Both the position numbers and the translations under genes were made by a program. Positions 7,991 to 14,179 of a stretch of DNA of 17,118 bases are shown piece after piece (position 1 is the first letter of the stretch; each line of letters begins with the position of its first letter). The DNA is from NAT127 sp041655035 (GTDB lineage: Bacteria > Pseudomonadota > Gammaproteobacteria > Pseudomonadales > Porticoccaceae). The DNA is taken from contig JBAZCN010000066.1 in assembly GCA_041655035.1 (NCBI GenBank), positions 1-17,118 of the forward strand, given 5' to 3'. The notes under the pieces are model-generated. The model saw nothing but the letters and a program-made list of their open reading frames with translations. It did no database searches and was not told where the DNA came from.

Positions 7991-8448
7991 TTGCGGATGC
8001 GTGCCTGCTGGTGATAGTCGATGGCACGCTGTTCAAATAACCGCAGCAGCCGGGTGGCGGTGGCGATATCCTGCTCGGACAGGCCCTCGAACAGCTCCGC
8101 GCGCAGGGCGTCCAGCGCCGCTTCCATTTGCAAGGCGATACGGCGACCTTCGGCGAGTACATGGATTGCCCGGGCTCGCCGGTTGCCGGGAACCTCCCGG
8201 CGCTGCAACAGACCAGCCGCTTCGGCCTGATCCAGGGTGCGTACCAGCGCGCCGGGGTTTACGCCTATTTCCTCGGCGAGCACGCTTTGTTGCACGCCAT
8301 CCCCCAGGCGGCGGGCCAACAGCACGGTTTTGACCAGAGCCGGACTCAATCCGGAGTCGGCCAGCGCGATGGTGGCCGCCTGCTCCCAGGCCCGGCGCAC
8401 CGGCTGGATCGCGTTGGTCAAGGCATATAATGCAGCGGCTGACGCCAT
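7987..8448 (-). CDS. MarR-family transcriptional regulator
   Basis: A 153-residue dimeric winged-helix repressor, first gene of the efflux operon. Residues 35-60 form the start of the DNA-binding domain, the recognition helix lies at about 62-80 (IGVNPGALVRTLDQAEAAGLL in part), and the basic wing at about 83-97 (RREVPGNRRARAI). Flanking N- and C-terminal helices would form the dimer. I chose the ATG at 8448 because GGGAGA precedes it by 5-6 nt; an in-frame ATG at 8469 (seven residues longer) has no ribosome site, and the still longer frame from 8547 runs through the promoter. MarR proteins next to efflux genes usually repress their own operon until a phenolic ligand binds. The palindrome at 8547-8566 is the likely operator. 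Confidence 0.9.
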   Translation of the reverse strand: MASAAALYALTNAIQPVRRAWEQAATIALADSGLSPALVKTVLLARRLGDGVQQSVLAEEIGVNPGALVRTLDQAEAAGLLQRREVPGNRRARAIHVLAEGRRIALQMEAALDALRAELFEGLSEQDIATATRLLRLFEQRAIDYHQQARIRK

Positions 8449-8533
8449 GAATTTCTCCCGATCCGCCATAGTGGTTGGGCATAAAAAGAATGGCTGGTCT
8501 CGATATGCCGTTGCCGTGGGCCAGCCGGGATAT

Positions 8534-8566
8534 AATTTACATAGCAATTATTGCCTTTGCAATGAT
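8534..8566 (-). promoter_or_regulatory. Candidate MarR operator overlapping promoter of the efflux operon
   Basis: ATTATTGC (8547-8554) and GCAATGAT (8559-8566) form a 20-bp dyad with one mismatch per arm around CTTT, a typical MarR operator shape. A further GCAAT at 8544-8548 pairs with the ATTGC at 8550-8554, making three half-sites in a row. On the minus strand TTGCAA (8562-8557), 17 nt, then TAAATT (8539-8534) make a plausible sigma-70 promoter lying across the dyad, about 85 nt before the regulator start. Binding of MarR here would block transcription. The sites are seen; their use is inference. Confidence 0.55.
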
Positions 8567-8644
8567 TTTCTTCTTTCCCAGGTGGCGCCGGCTACGGCCA
8601 TAGGGATCCCGTGTCATCTCCAAATGGAATGACCGCTGTCACCA

Positions 8645-8685
8645 GGGAGACTCTACCCCTGGTCTCCCGGCGCGGCCCGGGTTTT
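8645..8685 (+). terminator. Possible attenuator: two mutually exclusive hairpins, the second with TTTT
   Basis: The 7-bp stem GGGAGAC/GTCTCCC and the 5-bp stem CCCGG/CCGGG share the bases CCC at 8666-8668, so only one can form. The second is followed by four T residues, as in a short intrinsic terminator. This would fit an antiterminator/terminator pair ahead of the gene at 8882, but the T-run is short and no ligand-binding fold is recognisable. Low confidence. Confidence 0.22.
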
Positions 8686-8881
8686 GCAGGAATCTATCGG
8701 TGGGCACCCGGTTCTTGCCGGCGCCGCGCCGGGGGCGGGGTGACACGTTTGATGGTAGTATCTCCATTGCAGCTGCTCCCGGGAGGAGATTTTCCTGGCG
8801 AGGCGGGTCAAAGCGTTCTTCGATCCCGGTGGGATGATGAATCCCGGCATATTCCCCGATGCATCAAAAGGAGGCTTCACC

Positions 8882-9250
8882 ATGGATAACCAGCCTGTTC
8901 TGGAGCAACACAGCGGCGTGAGCGTGACCGAGCAGCAAAAAAACACTGTGTTGCTGGTATATATCCTCCAGGCGCTGAGCTTTGTGGTCGGCGTCACCGC
9001 CATCGCCGGGCTGATCGTCAACTATCTCAAGCGCGACGAAGTGCGGGGTACCTGGCTGGCATCTCATGTCAGCTGGCAGATCAAGACCTTCTGGTATGCC
9101 CTGTTGGGCTCGGTGATCGGCTTTCTGCTGCTGATCGTGGGGATTGGCCTGCTGGTCCTGCCGCTGGTGGCGCTGTGGTACATCTACCGCATCATCAAGG
9201 GCTGGCTGGCTTACAGCGAAGGCAAGGAGCTGCCCGATGCTGTCTTCTGA
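8882..9250 (+). CDS. Small DUF4870-like membrane protein
   Basis: A 122-residue protein with a short polar N-terminus, a hydrophobic helix at about 22-47, a polar loop with the sequence NYLKRDEVRGTWLASH, and a second long hydrophobic stretch at about 71-103 that probably makes two helices, ending in a charged tail. The pattern NYLKR followed by SH-x-x-WQI matches the DUF4870/Tic20-like family of small inner-membrane proteins, whose function is unknown. The ATG at 8882 is set by a perfect AAAGGAGG eight nt upstream. Its last 14 nt overlap the next gene. It is the first gene of the plus-strand block. Confidence 0.78.
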   Translation: MDNQPVLEQHSGVSVTEQQKNTVLLVYILQALSFVVGVTAIAGLIVNYLKRDEVRGTWLASHVSWQIKTFWYALLGSVIGFLLLIVGIGLLVLPLVALWYIYRIIKGWLAYSEGKELPDAVF

Positions 9251-9917
9251 GACCGTTTACCGCCACCGTTTCGCCGACGGCCGGCCCTTCTTCCAGGGGC
9301 CGGGCAAAGTGGTGTGCGTGGGGCGCAACTACGCCGCTCATGTCCGGGAGCTCGGCAACGATATCCCCGACGAACCGCTGCTGTTCATCAAACCCGCCAC
9401 CTCGCTGGTGGCGCTGGACCAGCCACTGGTGATTCCCGGCCGCTTTCAGCCGTGCCATTACGAAACCGAGATCGCCGTGCTGATCGGGGCGCCGCTGCGT
9501 TGTGCCCAGCCACCACAGGCCCTCGGCGCCGTCGCCGGGCTTGGGGTGGCGCTCGATCTGACCCTGCGGGAACTGCAGGATTCACTCAAGGCCACCGGCC
9601 AGCCGTGGGAGAAAGCCAAGGCCTTCGACGGTTCCTGTGCGCTGTCTCATTTCACCCTCTATGGCGGCGAGGACCTCGCCGCCATAGAGCTGAGCCTGAC
9701 CCTCAACGGCAGGCGGGTACAACATGGTCACAGTGGTCAGATGTTGTTTCCGGTGCTCGATCTGCTGTGCCGGATCAGCGCATTCTTTACCTTGCTGCCG
9801 GGGGACGTGGTGCTCACCGGCACACCGGAAGGCGTCGGGGCGCTGGCGGAGGGCGACCAGCTGCGCGCCGAACTGCCGGGCCTGATCGGTGTCGACACTA
9901 CCGTGACCTACTGCTGA
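9237..9917 (+). CDS. Fumarylacetoacetate hydrolase (FAH) family acylpyruvase-like enzyme
   Basis: A 226-residue cytoplasmic enzyme resembling E. coli YcgM and human FAHD1, which cleave acylpyruvates or decarboxylate oxaloacetate. Features seen: GRNYAAHVRELG at 29-40 with the catalytic His35/Glu38 pair, the metal ligands Glu76 and Glu78 in HYETEIAVLIG, Asp107 in VALDLTLRE (the third ligand), KAKAFDG at 126-132, and LTGTPEGVG at 193-201. The usual RD after the third ligand is RE here, a mild change. Length is that of the short FAHD1/YcgM class. The start at 9237 has AAGGAG seven nt upstream and overlaps the membrane-protein gene by 14 nt. Its TGA overlaps the ATG of srkA as TGATG. The exact substrate is not determinable. 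Confidence 0.92.
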   Translation: MLSSETVYRHRFADGRPFFQGPGKVVCVGRNYAAHVRELGNDIPDEPLLFIKPATSLVALDQPLVIPGRFQPCHYETEIAVLIGAPLRCAQPPQALGAVAGLGVALDLTLRELQDSLKATGQPWEKAKAFDGSCALSHFTLYGGEDLAAIELSLTLNGRRVQHGHSGQMLFPVLDLLCRISAFFTLLPGDVVLTGTPEGVGALAEGDQLRAELPGLIGVDTTVTYC

Positions 9918-10942
9918 TGGCCGGCAGCGCCGGCGCCGGCCCGGATACTGATGCCCGGCAGCACCCTTTCGAGCGACTGACTCCCGAACTGATCATGACG
10001 GCGGTGGAGAGCGCCGGGTTCGTTTGTGACGGCCGCTTCTTCGCGCTCAACAGTTACGAGAACCGGGTCTACCAGGTAGGCATCGAGGACGCCCAGCCGC
10101 TGATTGCCAAGTTCTACCGCCCGGAACGCTGGAGCGACGCCCAACTCGCCGAGGAACACGAATTCTGTTTCGCCCTGGTGGACCAGGAACTGCCGGTAAT
10201 CGCCCCGCTGCATCTCGGCGGGGAGTGCGGCGGCGCCAGTATCGGCCACTGGCAGGGGTTTCGTTTCGCGCTGTACCCGCGCCGGGGCGGTCACGCCCCG
10301 GAGCTGGATAACCTCGATAATCTCCATACCCTGGGCAAGTTTCTCGGCCGCATCCACAGCGTGGGTGCGGCGCGCCCCTTCGTGCATCGGCCCGCCATCG
10401 ATGCCGCGACCTTCGGCGATGACAGTATTGCTTTCGTCAGGGAGCACTTCATACCCCGCGAACTCGATCCCGCCTACAGCTCGGTGGCCCTGGAACTGAT
10501 GGTGGCGGTGCGGGAATCGCTCGCCACCCTGGGGCCGCAGGACTACATCCGCGTCCACGGCGACTGTCATGCCGGCAATATCCTGTGGCGGGATAATCTG
10601 CCCCACTTCGTCGATTTCGACGACGCCCGCATGGCGCCGGCGATCCAGGATATCTGGATGCTGTTGTGCGGGGAGCGCGACCGCCAGCAGGCACAGCTCG
10701 GTGAGATCCTCGACGGCTACAGCGAGTTCGGCGACTTCGCGCACCGCCAGCTGCGCTGGATCGAAGCGTTCCGCGCCCTGCGGTTGCTGCATTTCAGCGC
10801 CTGGCTGGCGCGGCGCTGGCGAGACCCGGCCTTTCCCCGCGCTTTTCCCTGGTTCGACAGCCCGCGCTATTGGGGAGACCATATTCTCGAGTTGCGCGAA
10901 CAGCTGGCGGCGTTCAATGAGCCCGCCTTGCAGTGGTTGTAG
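9917..10942 (+). CDS. srkA: Stress response serine/threonine kinase SrkA (YihE)
   Basis: Cytoplasmic kinase of the aminoglycoside-phosphotransferase fold; in E. coli SrkA is Cpx-induced and protects cells from death after oxidative and envelope stress. The 341 residues (E. coli 328) keep the family hallmarks: LNSYENRVYQ at 44-53 in the nucleotide-binding lobe, the lysine in AKFYRPERW (64-72), RVHGDCHAGNILWRD with Asp216 and Asn221, and the metal-binding VDFDDA with Asp235, then PAIQDIWMLL and the FPWFDSPRYWGD tail. The start ATG overlaps the FAH stop (TGATG), so translation is coupled; there is no separate ribosome site. The first about 20 residues are less conserved. It sits ahead of ydbH, which places a stress kinase beside envelope lipid-transport genes. 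Confidence 0.95.
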   Translation: MAGSAGAGPDTDARQHPFERLTPELIMTAVESAGFVCDGRFFALNSYENRVYQVGIEDAQPLIAKFYRPERWSDAQLAEEHEFCFALVDQELPVIAPLHLGGECGGASIGHWQGFRFALYPRRGGHAPELDNLDNLHTLGKFLGRIHSVGAARPFVHRPAIDAATFGDDSIAFVREHFIPRELDPAYSSVALELMVAVRESLATLGPQDYIRVHGDCHAGNILWRDNLPHFVDFDDARMAPAIQDIWMLLCGERDRQQAQLGEILDGYSEFGDFAHRQLRWIEAFRALRLLHFSAWLARRWRDPAFPRAFPWFDSPRYWGDHILELREQLAAFNEPALQWL

Positions 10943-10987
10943 GCAGGCTGGGCCAGTGAACACCCGGCGCCGGGGGCTGTCTCAGCT

Positions 10988-11068
10988 GTGAACCAGGACC
11001 GACCGCAGGAAGCCGTGCCGTTGCAAGCCAGACCACCAGACGCCATGTCACCAGAAGCCATGCCATGA
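10988..11068 (+). CDS. Possible 26-codon proline-rich ORF overlapping the ydbH start
   Basis: Between srkA and ydbH a GTG at 10988 opens 26 codons ending at a TGA that overlaps the ydbH ATG as ATGA. The product ends in four five-residue units, QEAVP-LQARP-PDAMS-PEAMP, coded by the 15-bp repeats. The frame is also that of srkA, open from its TAG onward, so stop readthrough would add the same tail. The GTG has no good ribosome site. No known similarity; it may be only a linker. Confidence 0.2.
   Translation: MNQDRPQEAVPLQARPPDAMSPEAMP
11005..11064 (+). repeat. Four degenerate 15-bp tandem units before ydbH
   Basis: The sequence has a 15-nt period directly before the ydbH ATG. Units 11035-11049 and 11050-11064 agree at 13 of 15 positions; 11005-11019 agrees with the last unit at 11 of 15; 11020-11034 at 8 of 15. 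The core is A-G-C-C-A-T-G-like. The ydbH ribosome-binding region therefore lies in repeat sequence and has no clear Shine-Dalgarno. A 12-bp palindrome CCCGGCGCCGGG (10963-10974) lies just upstream. Confidence 0.5.
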
Positions 11069-13467
11069 TTCGAAGAGTCGCCCTGGGTCTGCTGGTCCTC
11101 GCGCTGCTGCTGGCGGCGCTGGTCGGTGTCGTCACCTGGCAATTTTCGGGCCTCGTCACCCCCCAGATCGAGCGCTACCTGACCCGCTACGGAGTCGACT
11201 CTCTGCGTACCACCGAGGTCAAGTGGCGCTTCAACCGCCTGCGCCTGGAGACCATCGAAGCCGACGGCACCATCGATGGCAATGACTTCACCCTGCATCT
11301 CGACAACGTCGACGTCGGTTACCAGTGGTGGCGGCTGTTCAGCGGCACAATCGACAGCATCACCGTCGGCGCGGCGCAGGTTTCCCTGGCCGTCAGCGCC
11401 GGGGAGGACGATCCTCCGCAGCCTGCGCAACCCCTCGACCTGGATCTCGTCCCTCTCCTGTCCGGGGCCTGGCTCGAGCAGTTGCCGGCGGCAACCATTG
11501 CCTTGGAGCAGGTGTCGGCCATCATCGCCGTAACGGGTGGCCCGACCCTGGCGGTGGAAGGGCGCGACTGGCGCCTCGATGGCTGGCACCTCGATGACCC
11601 GTCCCTTCACGAGAAGCAAGGCCGTCTTGCCGCGGCCCTGACGATCCGCGACCAGGCCGCCCCCGGGATCCTGCTGATGCTCGATATCGCCGGCGGCCGC
11701 GCCGAGCCTCTGCACATCAGTGCCGGCCTGTCCCGCGAAGGAGTGCCGGTGGCCAGTGCCGGCCTGTCCCTGGCGCAGCAGGCGAGCGGCGCGGATGCCC
11801 TGGCGCTCGCCTTCAAGGGTGAAGTGGACCACATCAACCTGCGCCGGACACTCGATGCCCTGCGGTCCGCCGGCCATCCCCTGGCCGCAGAGTTGCCGGA
11901 GGATTGGCCGCAACCTCTGCCGCCGGTGGCGGGGTTTTCCCGCTTCAGTGGCACCATCGAGCTGGCGCAGCGAGTGCGGCACAGCGCCGTCGACTGGCTC
12001 CTGGCGGGGGTGCTCGACGCCGGGTTCAGTCACCGGGTCGAGCTCGCCGGCTGGCCTGACCCGGCGCTCGGCGAGACCCGCCTCCAACTCGACTACAGGG
12101 CCGCGGGCCCGCTGCGCCAGCTCGGCCTGGTCGCCACCCGGCCGCTGCACCTGGAAGGTAGCTATACCCTTTCCGGGCGGGAGTTGCCGGCGCCGTTCAG
12201 CGACTGGCGCGAGGTGCCTGTGCGTCTGGAGATCGCCCCGCAAGGACCCATCGCCATCAGCGCGGCGGGAGTGACCCTGGCCGGCGCCGATGTCGCGGCC
12301 GAGGTCGGCAGCGAGGGCTTGATGCTGGCCGCCAAGGTGGAGCTGGCCGCCATCGCTGCCTCGGCGGACGGTGTCGCCGGCGAGGCGCAGGTCAGCCTTG
12401 ATCTCCAGCGGGATCAGCGCTCGCTGCTGGCGCCGGCGCTGACCGCGAAAGTCGAACAGCGGCAAGGCAAATGGCGGCTGGCGGGCACTGTCGACGAGCG
12501 GTCCTGGTCATTCGCAGGCCAGTGGCAGGCCGGGCTGGACGAAGACGGCGGTTACCACCTCAGCCTCGATGGCCGAGCCGGCAACCTCGCCGCCCTGCTG
12601 GCGACGGTCCGCAGCCTGGAGCCCCTGCCGTTGCCGGTTACCCTCGCCGAGGGCGAGGGGCGGTTCCGCTATCGGATCGCGGGTGACGGCGCCGCGCCGG
12701 CGCAGAGCCTGGCGTTCGAGCTGTCCGGCATGGCCGGCCTGGTGGAGGATATCGCCGTGCGCAACGCCAGTCTCGAAGGCACCATCGACAGCAACCCGCT
12801 GTGGCATTCGCGGGGCGATATCCAGTTGCGGATCGACGATGTCCATGCCGGTATCGCGATCGACGACATCGCCACCGCCGTGCAGCTGTTGCCCAGCGCC
12901 GAGTTCAGCGCAACACGCTGGTCGGTGCGAAGTTTCCAGGCGGCGGTGTTTGACGGTACCATCGACCTCGAGGCGCCGTTCGCGCTGGCCATTCCACTCG
13001 ATGACCATGAAACCGTCTTCAAGCTGGAGCTGTCCAATTGGCGGCTGGGACGGATTCTCGCCCTCTACGAGACCCAGGGCCTGCACGGCGAGGGCGTGCT
13101 CAACGGCCTGTTGCCGGTGCGCCTGAGTGCCGGCGGCATCCATGTCGAGGGCGGCGAACTGGCCAGTCGCCAACCCGGCGGCAGTATCGTCTATGATAGC
13201 GGCCTCAGTACCGGCAACCAGCAGCTCGACATGGCCTTGCGGCTGCTGCGCAACTTTGAATACGATACCCTGGCGGTCAGGGCGGATTTTGTTCCCAGCG
13301 GTGACCTGACGCTGGCATTGCAACTGGCGGGCCGCAACCCCGGGGAGTTCGACGGGCGGGCGGTCAACTTCAATATCAACGTGGAGGAAAACCTGTTCGC
13401 CCTGCTGAAAACCTTGCAGTTGACGGACGAAGTGATCAACCGGCTAGAAAACCGTCTGCGCCGCTGA
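11065..13467 (+). CDS. ydbH: YdbH-family AsmA-like intermembrane lipid transport protein
   Basis: Large AsmA-like protein anchored in the inner membrane and spanning the periplasm; in E. coli YdbH with the lipoprotein YnbE forms a bridge for phospholipid movement to the outer membrane, partly redundant with TamB and YhdP. The 800 residues (E. coli about 880) begin with a membrane helix at about 4-25, followed by long amphipathic beta-repeat sequence with many alternating hydrophobic residues. The C-terminal part (about 600-800, with GLLPVRLSAGGIHVEGGELASRQPGG in pieces and an NFNINVEENLFALLKTL-like end) is the YdbH signature domain. Assignment is strengthened by ynbE and ydbL immediately downstream. 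The ATG at 11065 is followed by the membrane helix in the expected place; its ribosome site is poor, so coupling to upstream translation is possible. An earlier in-frame start is excluded by lack of a helix. Confidence 0.92.
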   Translation: MIRRVALGLLVLALLLAALVGVVTWQFSGLVTPQIERYLTRYGVDSLRTTEVKWRFNRLRLETIEADGTIDGNDFTLHLDNVDVGYQWWRLFSGTIDSITVGAAQVSLAVSAGEDDPPQPAQPLDLDLVPLLSGAWLEQLPAATIALEQVSAIIAVTGGPTLAVEGRDWRLDGWHLDDPSLHEKQGRLAAALTIRDQAAPGILLMLDIAGGRAEPLHISAGLSREGVPVASAGLSLAQQASGADALALAFKGEVDHINLRRTLDALRSAGHPLAAELPEDWPQPLPPVAGFSRFSGTIELAQRVRHSAVDWLLAGVLDAGFSHRVELAGWPDPALGETRLQLDYRAAGPLRQLGLVATRPLHLEGSYTLSGRELPAPFSDWREVPVRLEIAPQGPIAISAAGVTLAGADVAAEVGSEGLMLAAKVELAAIAASADGVAGEAQVSLDLQRDQRSLLAPALTAKVEQRQGKWRLAGTVDERSWSFAGQWQAGLDEDGGYHLSLDGRAGNLAALLATVRSLEPLPLPVTLAEGEGRFRYRIAGDGAAPAQSLAFELSGMAGLVEDIAVRNASLEGTIDSNPLWHSRGDIQLRIDDVHAGIAIDDIATAVQLLPSAEFSATRWSVRSFQAAVFDGTIDLEAPFALAIPLDDHETVFKLELSNWRLGRILALYETQGLHGEGVLNGLLPVRLSAGGIHVEGGELASRQPGGSIVYDSGLSTGNQQLDMALRLLRNFEYDTLAVRADFVPSGDLTLALQLAGRNPGEFDGRAVNFNINVEENLFALLKTLQLTDEVINRLENRLRR

Positions 13468-13495
13468 ACCGCGGCCAGCATTACAGGGAATAACC

Positions 13496-13690
13496 ATGAA
13501 AAAAACGATGTTAGCAGGTGTGTGGATCGTCGCGGCGGTGCTGGTGGCGGCCTGTAGTCCGACTGTGCGGGTCGAGGCCCCCAGCGAGCCCATCACCATC
13601 AATCTCAATGTCAAGATCGATCACGAAATCCGCGTCAAGGTCGACAAGGAGCTGGACGAGCTCTTTTCCGGTGACAGCGATATTTTCTAA
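13496..13690 (+). CDS. ynbE: YnbE-family outer-membrane lipoprotein
   Basis: A 64-residue lipoprotein. The signal peptide ends in the lipobox LVAAC with the lipidated Cys20; the residues after it (Ser, Pro) lack the Asp that would keep it in the inner membrane, which fits an outer-membrane location. The mature part, PITINLNVKIDHEIRVKVDKEL, is the strand pattern seen in YnbE, which in E. coli assembles with the C-terminus of YdbH as the outer-membrane end of the bridge. AGGGA lies seven nt before the ATG. It follows ydbH by 28 nt and precedes ydbL by 17 nt. Confidence 0.93.
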   Translation: MKKTMLAGVWIVAAVLVAACSPTVRVEAPSEPITINLNVKIDHEIRVKVDKELDELFSGDSDIF

Positions 13691-13707
13691 AGTTGGTGGA
13701 GAAGACC

Positions 13708-14064
13708 ATGAAAGCGTTATTCAAACAGTTTCCACAATTGAAAACCGCCGTCCTCGGCGCCACCGTCATGGCATCCCTGCTGTTCAGTTCCGCACTCTGG
13801 GCTCTGGACCTGCAGGACGCCAAGAAACAGGGCCTGGTGGGTGAAACCGTCAGCGGCTATATCGCTCCGGTGGGTTCGCTGACTCCGGAAATCAAGACCC
13901 TGGTCAGCAGTGTCAACGACCAGCGCAAGGCGGAATATCAGCGTATGGCCCAGAAAAACAACATCTCGGTAGCCGATGTCGAGGCCCTGGCGGGCAAGAA
14001 AGCCATCGAGAAAACCCCCGCCGGGCAATATGTCAATATCGGCGGCCAGTGGCAGCGGAAGTAA
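13708..14064 (+). CDS. ydbL: YdbL-family periplasmic protein (DUF1318)
   Basis: A 118-residue exported protein. The signal peptide runs to about ALWA at 29-32, leaving a mature N-terminus LDLQDAKKQGLVGET. The body matches YdbL: GETVSGYIAP, KAEYQRMAQKNNISVADVEALAG (in pieces), and the ending AGQYVNIGGQWQRK. In E. coli YdbL acts as a periplasmic partner that controls YdbH-YnbE assembly. The ATG at 13708 has GGAG seven nt upstream; a TTG five codons earlier is less likely. It is the last gene of the block and is followed by a strong hairpin. Confidence 0.93.
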   Translation: MKALFKQFPQLKTAVLGATVMASLLFSSALWALDLQDAKKQGLVGETVSGYIAPVGSLTPEIKTLVSSVNDQRKAEYQRMAQKNNISVADVEALAGKKAIEKTPAGQYVNIGGQWQRK

Positions 14065-14083
14065 TTCGGCAGCGACCGAGTCC

Positions 14084-14106
14084 ATGGCCCGCTGAGCGGG
14101 CCATTT
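14084..14106 (+). terminator. Intrinsic terminator of the plus-strand block
   Basis: ATGGCCCGC (14084-14092) and GCGGGCCAT (14096-14104) form a perfect 9-bp stem with a TGA loop, and TT follows the final T of the stem. The T-run is short but the stem is strong and GC-rich, and it sits 20 nt after the ydbL stop and before the convergent permease gene. No T-run is present for the minus strand. Confidence 0.65.
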
Positions 14107-14179
14107 GCCATCCTTCCGGGCAGTGGACCGGCCGCAGCTCGGCAGAGTTTCCTCTCGGTTGAGGTCCGTCGCCGGCCAG

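Larger units (their letters stand above)
8449..8881. other. Divergent intergenic region with structured plus-strand leader
   Basis: There is no convincing coding sequence in these 433 nt. The left part carries the MarR promoter and operator. The right part has several inverted repeats on the plus strand: GGGAGAC/GTCTCCC (8645-8651 with 8662-8668), an overlapping CCCGG/CCGGG hairpin followed by TTTT (8666-8685), and the alternating ATCCC-GGGAT-ATCCC set at 8823-8845. A TATAAT hexamer on the plus strand (8531-8536) is next to the MarR operator, with TTGCCG at 8511-8516 only 14 nt upstream, so a plus-strand promoter there is weak. Local G+C is high, so some hairpins may be chance. Confidence 0.5.

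Noticed and set aside
9314..9916. The srkA frame stays open 201 codons upstream, suggesting a fused protein.
   Set aside because: That part is out of frame with the clearly recognisable FAH gene and has Arg/Gly/Ala-rich shadow composition; SrkA homology begins after 9917.
10867..12465. A 532-codon open frame on the minus strand.
   Set aside because: Antisense to ydbH and to the end of srkA; Gln/Arg/Gly-rich composition typical of an antisense shadow in GC-rich DNA. Other long frames at 9908-10963 and 12508-13323 were rejected for the same reason.
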